From: Tribonema minus
Taxonomy: Eukaryota; Sar; Xanthophyceae; Tribonematales; Tribonemataceae
DNA length: 64,000 nucleotides
Assembly: GCA_017506865.1 (NCBI GenBank)
Contig: JAFCMP010000001.1
Span: 1,984,001 to 2,048,000, forward strand
Direction: 5' to 3'
Part shown: in pieces, positions 58,499-64,000 of the stretch
Layout of the letters: each line of letters begins with the position of its first letter
Numbering within the stretch: position 1 is the stretch's first letter
Translations under genes and position numbers: made by a program
Notes under the pieces: model-generated
What the model was told of the DNA's origin: nothing
The model's input: only the letters and a program-made list of their open reading frames with translations
Databases searched by the model: none

Positions 58499-59396
58499 AC
58501 CTAGAAGTAGCAGCCTGCAGCACGCAATCTATGGCACCGCAAGGTGACGATGGGTCCGCGCAAGCATAATCATACCGCACTGTGGGATCCTTTGGTAAGA
58601 GTTGGGGATGATAAATTTGATTTCTTATCTCCAACTAAGAGTGTGCTCGTAGACTTGTATTAGAGAGCGTCCATGTGTCTCTGGGCTTCATCGCCATCAT
58701 TGCGACGAATATAACACAGGATGCACCCGTGCAAAAGCTGGTTGACAGGATGTCGGACATCAATGTACTACTTGCGTAACCCAACTCGTGCTCGGCACCA
58801 TTGCGCATGCTTCGCATAAAATACAGCAACTGCAGCTCAATGTCTTGTGCTGCGCCCTCTACTGTTATGGTCAGTTCTCCCATGTGCATTGCCTCGTGTA
58901 CACAAGTCAAAGTCCACATGTTTATCATGAGCAAGCAAGGCTGCAGTGCTGCTGCAGCACTGAACAATCTGGCGCACTGATCATCCCGACCAAGTGTAAT
59001 TGAATGATCGCTTCGTCACACCACCCTCGCAAAATAAACACAAACTTGTCACGCAGCAAATGATGCAGGCACTACTTCACACTGACAAAGAATAGCAACA
59101 ATTGGTGCCATGAGTGACAGAAGCAACATTTGCGAGTGTTCTGCCCAGCGCGTTGTATTATCCCGTAGCTGCAGCTTCTGTGTCGCGGACAAGTGCGCAT
59201 GAATTTTCGCATGGCATGGCCCTTGTTGGCGTGACAGTTCTGCACTAACCTATGACATAGCTCACGGACTTGACCCTGAGACTCTGACTCTCAGCTGTTG
59301 CACTACACGCAATACCTGACTGATGCTGGTTCAGGAGTGCAGCAAGAATGGGTGTGCCTGCTTGTGCCGTTGAATTCGTTTTCGAAGCTGTCCTGG
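58499..59396. other. Intergenic, one unrecognised frame
   Basis: A 110-residue frame on the minus strand (58967-58635, MFSAAAALQPCLLMINMWTL...) has no recognised motif and no supporting context. Confidence 0.4.
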
Positions 59397-60565
59397 TCAC
59401 CCTGCACCACTTAGCCTAGCAAGCAAGTCATCCGCCTCAGTCGAAGTTATGGCGTTCTGTGGATAGCGGCGTATGGCTGCTGCAACTGTTTCCAGCGCAC
59501 CAGCGCGGCGCAGCAATGCGCAGTTTGCAGCCGTGCAGGAGAGGTTGTCAATTGCTACAAGCCCGTGCTTGATGACACCTTCATGGTCTGGATACGCATT
59601 TACCGCAGCGACTGCTACTGCACATGCTGGGCCTAAGTTGTCGCGGTAGCCTGCTGCTGTACCGAAGAGGCGTAATGCAGCAAGGGCGCCAGCGGTGGTG
59701 TCGGCGTTGTGCATGCAACTTTCGACTGCAGGCGCTACCAGCTCGCAACTCTCCATGTCGACCAGCTGCCTGCTGTACACACTGCTCCCAATGGCAAGTG
59801 CAGAGACTATCATGAAGCCATGCAGTTGGATTTCGGCATTCGTTGCAAACGACCGCATGGCCCTGATCACAGCGGGGCCAGGGTCTGCAGTGCACAACCT
59901 GGCCCACCCCGTCTCATTCAGTGCGATGCTTGACACAACAGCGAGGCTCAAGTGCTGCACACGCTGGTCCTCCGCATAAGTGTTCAGCGCCTGTACCGCA
60001 GCTTCGCACGCGCCAGCCGCGCACAGAGCGGCCGCGTGCTTGCTGGCATGGCGCACAGCCGCTTTTCAGCACGAATGCCACAAGGTCATGATTGTGCATG
60101 TTGACTGACAGCAGTTCTACCACCGCGCCCCAGGCATCGCCCGCGGCTAGCGCTTCCTCCTTTCCCGGACATGCCGCCAGGCCGCCGATCGCACCTACTG
60201 CGGTGCTGTAAAAGGCGAAATCTGCCGTGAATCTGCGCAGCGCTAATGCAAGTACTCCGCAAGCTCCTGCGTCCGCCAGTGCTTTGCTGTTGGCAGTGTC
60301 CATTGCCAGCACACTGATTGTTGAAGCCCCAAATACGCTGTACCTTCACGTTACTTGCGCCATCCTTCATTGCACCCACCACAGTCTGACCGATGCCCGC
60401 CTCCCTTAACTTGAGCTGGCAAGCCAACAGCTCCTCAGCAGAGCCCCCCCCAGCATAGGCGTGCAGCAGTGACTGCAAGAGCGCCTGCAGACCCCAGCGA
60501 GCAATGGAGGCGCTTCCCCTGTGTGCCTGCATGCATGCCAGCACTAAAACGCAGGCGTCGCCCAT
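59397..60565 (-). pseudogene. Armadillo-type repeat protein gene with two frameshifts
   Basis: Reading the complement from a Met at 60565 (MGDACVLVLACM; an earlier Met at 60676 is possible) gives helical repeats such as REAGIGQTVVGAMKDG, AGACGVLALALRRF, AGACEAAVQALNTY and LRRAGALETVAAAIRRYP. This is the AGA-x-x-x-(V/L)-x-x-(A/M) pattern of armadillo-like repeats. The frame changes at about 60327-60334 and again at 60058-60062. At each point one surplus base breaks a repeat that resumes perfectly in the next frame. The last 219 codons to the stop at 59397 are intact. Either the gene is recently dead or the assembly has two indels. It is divergent from SYS1. Function unknown; such repeats bind proteins. 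Confidence 0.75.
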
Positions 60566-60803
60566 TGCGGCGGCACGTGGCTGCACTTGCTGGTCCTGCC
60601 TGCCTGATGCTGAACCCTGATCCCCCGTCGGTCCTTCTTGTCGTTGAAACTTCAAACGTGAAAAAAGTGGTGGCACGTTGGGAATTGGTCCTAGTTCCTA
60701 GGCGCTGGTGGTTGCACAAGAAGAACAGGAAACGTTGTGGTGCAGCAGCAAACAAGGCTGAGAGGGAAGCGAACGAAGCGTCTGCTGCGCAACGAAGAGC
60801 ACC
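60566..60803. promoter_or_regulatory. Shared region between divergent armadillo-repeat and SYS1 genes
   Basis: About 240 bp (or 127 bp if the earlier Met of the minus gene is used) separate the two starts. No specific site recognised. Confidence 0.4.
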
Positions 60804-62904
60804 ATGGCAGTTTTTGATGCGAAGCTGACTGTGATGCAGATAGTGGCCCTGCAGAGCTTTTACTATGTGGTGATGGGCGTGGTGCTGACGTGCTTCCGGA
60901 TCATATTTGGCACCAAGGTAAGAGGCACCGTCGATATGCACGTGTGTAACCTGGGCTCCAAAAAATCTATCTCAGAACCGGCAAGCAGGTGCCTCAGTAA
61001 TGCCTCGCCAAACCAGCACTCTTAAGCACTTATGTGCACCTTGTTACGCCGACATCAAATGCCCCAGTTGACCCCCTCTGGCTGTTGGCTGTTGGCTTTT
61101 GGGCATGCACTCCACTTGCCGGAGGATCAGCGCTGTGCCTCAAAGCAGCGCTGGTGTGTTATTTGCAGCTGCTCTGCAGACTCGCCTGTCGCCTGGTGCA
61201 TGATCCAACCGTACAAACTGAACACACGCATACATGCTGGGGTACACACTCAGACCGTCCGTCCCCCAAGGGCACTGTGTCATTGCGTCCCGCAGTGCTC
61301 ATCAGGACTGTCGGTCCTATCCTGCCTGCCGCTGACCGCCACCAATGCTGGGTGACCTAGCGTGAAGGCGCAAAACGCCGGTTAACATGCGTGCGCACAA
61401 CTGCGTGTACTCACCTATGCCCCCCCCCCCCCCCACTTTCCTCGCCCCGTTGCATGTGCAGCAATGGCGCTCTTCTCCCCACACTTAGTGTTGCACTCGA
61501 GCTTCAGTTAGGGTCAACGTCAGGCGGTGCGTCTGCTTGCACGCACGCACTTGACCTTCCAACCCCCCCCCCTCCCCTGTGTGCGCAGCTGTCGCTGTCC
61601 CTCACACGCACTAACTTCCGCGTCCCCCCCCTCCCCCCCCCCCCCCCAGCTGTCGCTGTCCCTCATGTTCTCCGCCGCGAACCTCTCCTTCGCGAGCGCG
61701 CCGGGCCTCACGGGCGTCTTTGCGACGCTCGTCACCGCGGCGCTGGGCGCGCTGCTGCTCGTGGTCATCGTCGAGAAGACCAAGCGCTGCCTCGACTTCA
61801 CCGCGACGCTGTTCCTCGTGCACGCCGCGCTCACGTGCGCGTTCGGCGGCGCGCCGCGGCGCTGGGAGTGGTACGTCGTACAGGTGCGCGCGCATACATA
61901 CTGTACGCTGTGTACGTGTGCTGGGAGTGTACGCTGTGTACGTGCGCTGGGAGTGTACGCTGTGTACGTGTGCTGGGAGTGGTACGTCGTCCAGGTGCGC
62001 GCGCATACATGCTGTACGCTCCCACAAGTATCTGCGAGCATGTGTGTACGTGTGCTGGGAGTGGTACGTCGTCCAGGTACGCGCGCATACGTGCCGTACG
62101 CTCACGTCGTTTATGGAGTGCCTGCAGTATGTGTGTACGTATATCGAGCGCGCGTAGTACGCTCTCGCGGCGTGTCCCTCACGTGCCCCGCGAGCGCATG
62201 TGCATATGTGTATCGATACGACAGCATACGTAGCTGCCGGCTGGGAGTGGTACGTCGTCCAGGTGCGCGCGCGTACATACCGTATGCTCCCACAGGTGTC
62301 TGCGAGCATGTGTGTACGTGTATCGATACGCCAGCATACGCAGCTGCCACGTACGCTCTCTCCGTGTTCCTGGAGTCCCCGCGAGAGCATGTGTGTACGT
62401 ACATGTATGTGCCAGCGCACCTAGCTTCCGCGCGCATGCAACGCATGCCGCCAGGTCGAGCAGCGACGCCTCTTGGCCCCCTCGCGCTGCCGCCACAAGC
62501 GGCGCCAGCGACATGCAAAGTCTTTATCTGCTGAGCACGGAGCGCTGACGCCAATGCGTGCCCCCCCCCCCCCCCCCCCGCGCCAGGGCTGCGCGCTCGT
62601 CATCATGGTGCTGCTCGGCGAGTTTCTGTGCGCGCGCAACGAGATGCGCGACATCCCCCTCTACACCCCCCTCAGCGTGACCCCCGCGTCCGCGTCCGCT
62701 GGCGCCGTGGCCGCCGCCAGCCGCGACATCGAAATGGGCCCGCGCAGCAGCGGCGGCGGCGGCGGCAGGGGCGGCGGCGGCGGCTGCGGGCTGTCGCCGA
62801 TCCACGAGCGCCGCTCGCCGCTTCGCGACCTCGTGGCGCCGCAGCAGCAGCAGCGCTCAGCCACGCTGCAGGCGCGCCTCGCGCTGTCGGAGCCGGACCC
62901 GTAG
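60804..62904 (+). CDS. SYS1: SYS1 Golgi trafficking membrane protein
   Basis: Exons 60804-60917, 61650-61883 and 62587-62904, all phase 0, give 221 aa. Four membrane segments are visible: VALQSFYYVVMGVVLTCFRI; TGVFATLVTAALGALLLVVI; DFTATLFLVHAALTCAF and the segment across the second junction (WYVVQ|GCALVIMVLLGEFLC). The family hallmarks are KRCLDFTAT, RRWEWYVV and LGEFLCARNEMRDIPL, matching QCLDFT, (W)EWW(V) and GEYLCMR-EL-EIPL of animal and fungal SYS1. SYS1 recruits the Arl3/ARFRP1 GTPase to the trans-Golgi. The family is usually about 155-200 aa; here a Gly/Ser-rich tail of about 75 residues with a Gln run follows the EIPL-equivalent. Introns contain copies of both edges of exon 2. Confidence 0.93.
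61584..61612 (+). repeat. Upstream copy of SYS1 exon 2 acceptor edge
   Basis: GCGCAGCTGTCGCTGTCCCT copies the true acceptor and first codons of exon 2 (CCAGCTGTCGCTGTCCCTCA at 61646-61665). Confidence 0.82.
61884..62330 (+). repeat. Array of SYS1 exon 2 tail copies with donor
   Basis: TGGGAGTGGTACGTCGTCCA followed by GGTGCGCGCGCATACAT recurs near 61975-62012, 62057-62093 and 62241-62280, with shorter pieces (GCTGGGAGTGTACGCTGTGT) between. All carry the CAG|GTGCGC or CAG|GTACGC donor. A second mixed unit (GTGTACGTATATCGA...) lies among them. Confidence 0.9.
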
Positions 62905-64000
62905 TCGCTGCCGTTGGGGCGTAATGGCTAACGTGCCGCACGCGCGTGCGCATGCGCGAGGTCGCCTCTGCAGCCTGCGAGCGCCTCTGCTGCCGCCGCT
63001 GCAGCCGCCGCTGTAGCCGCATTGACCGCTGCCGCCGCTGCAGCGATCAACATGGCGCTGCCGCCGCATGCTGCGAGTGCAGGCAGGTGCGCGCCGCTGC
63101 CGCTGCGGCGGCGGCCTTCCAGCCGCAGCTCCGCCGCTGCCTTGGTGCAGCGCTGCCGCAAGTGCTGGCGCCGCAGCATCGATCGTGTGCAGCGTGGCAG
63201 TCATGTTCTGAGCGCTGCTGTGACTTGATAGCCCCCATGGCTCAGCGCCGGCATGCAGCGCACAGCTGGTGCAGCAGGGATAGTACACAATCACAGAGAG
63301 GGGCGCCAGCAGCAGGCTGCTGCGGCCATCTACACTGCCGCTGCTGCAAGGCCGGCCCAGCAGTGCATGCCATGGCCGCGCTCGCAACGCTGTGCGGGCA
63401 TTGGTGCGCTGGTGCGCCAGCTAAGTGCACAAAGCTGCTAGGCTACCCTGCTAGGCTACCCGCGCACCCCTCTTCTGTGCAAGATGGCAAGCGGCAGTGG
63501 CGGCGGCAGTGTTCAGTGCCGGTGCCGCGGCCAAGTCATCGCTGCGCGGCAGCTGCGCAGTGCCCGCACTTCCGTTGGCGGCAGCGCGTCAGTGCTCATC
63601 AGCCGCCACCGCAGCTGTTTGCAGCACAGGCAGCGGCGCTAGCGGCGCATATGAGCTTGCCTTTGAGGCTGCTCTGGCGTGTTTGACTGTAGCGACATCC
63701 ATGTGACGGTAGGACACGGAGAAGGCCAATGTTGCGTGTGCTGCTGGGCTGTACGCCACTGTAGCATTGTGACTGATGCGTCGTTGGCCTGTGAGTGCAG
63801 CCTCGCGCTACTGTGGGGCTGGAGAACGAGCCTGCAGCAATTTCCCTGTCGGGTCACGCTTGACGGCGCTGTGTATGTGCGTGTTGGTGCGCGCGTGCGC
63901 TGACGCGCGCCCGCAAATGACAGCAGCAGCATGGGGAGTACCATAGAAGCTGGATGAGGCCTGTAGTTGTGCTCACAGATTGTATGGTGGCAAGCTGGCT
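62905..64000. other. Right end, no gene supported
   Basis: GC-rich with GCTGCCGC runs up to 63.7 kb. The open frames here (for example 62946-63686) look like composition effects; no splice or domain evidence. Confidence 0.5.

Noticed and set aside
58635-58967. 110-residue minus-strand frame
   Set aside because: No recognised motif, no neighbours in phase and no codon signal beyond being open.
62946-63686. 246-codon open frame
   Set aside because: Cysteine/arginine-rich reading of GCTGCCGC repeats with equally long frames on the other strand.

Overview
This is GC-rich nuclear DNA of a eukaryote, most likely a microalga or a relative on the stramenopile/haptophyte side. The genes carry many short phase-matched exons and GT-AG introns (two look GC-AG). 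Proteins are rich in alanine, glutamine and glycine runs, and TTAGGG telomere-type repeats sit inside introns. No ribosomal RNA or organelle gene was seen, so the lineage is inferred from gene style and protein families only.

Layout. 0-10.6 kb: two divergent paralogues encode secretory proteins with a signal peptide, an acidic stretch and coiled coil. The right-hand one is complete (11 exons, about 524 aa) and ends in a membrane segment and a KKNE dilysine tail; the left-hand one runs off the window. 10.6-14.5 kb: intergenic DNA with a degenerate retroelement-like ORF, a repeat family interrupted by a 544-bp terminal-inverted-repeat element flanked by TA, and a large imperfect palindrome. 14.5-20.5 kb: a five-exon gene for a low-complexity, probably nuclear protein with a C-terminal leucine-rich-repeat-like region. 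22.4-23.0 kb: a small secreted, probably GPI-anchored eight-cysteine protein on the minus strand. 23.6-31.5 kb: a membrane-PX-EDR2_C (DUF1336) lipid-binding-type protein. 34.2-37.2 kb (minus): a stand-alone cytochrome b5 of the NCB5OR type. 37.4-56.8 kb: a 17-exon, 1081-aa tudor/agenet-like plus coiled-coil protein. 58.4 kb: tRNA-Ile(UAU). 59.4-60.6 kb (minus): an armadillo-type repeat gene with two frameshifts. 60.8-62.9 kb: SYS1, a Golgi membrane protein.

Eight protein genes form four divergent pairs with 95 to about 580 bp between start codons, so shared promoters are likely. Several products belong to the secretory and endomembrane system (dilysine-tail protein, SYS1, PX-EDR2, GPI protein), but nothing shows that they act in one pathway.

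The most unusual feature runs through nearly every gene. Introns contain degraded extra copies (echoes) of the adjoining exon edges, splice site included. Copies of an exon's 3' end plus its GT donor lie downstream of it, and copies of AG plus an exon's 5' end lie upstream. Some form arrays of three to eight units, and some are interleaved with telomere-type repeats. This looks like introns growing, or being born, by repeated local duplication across splice junctions.
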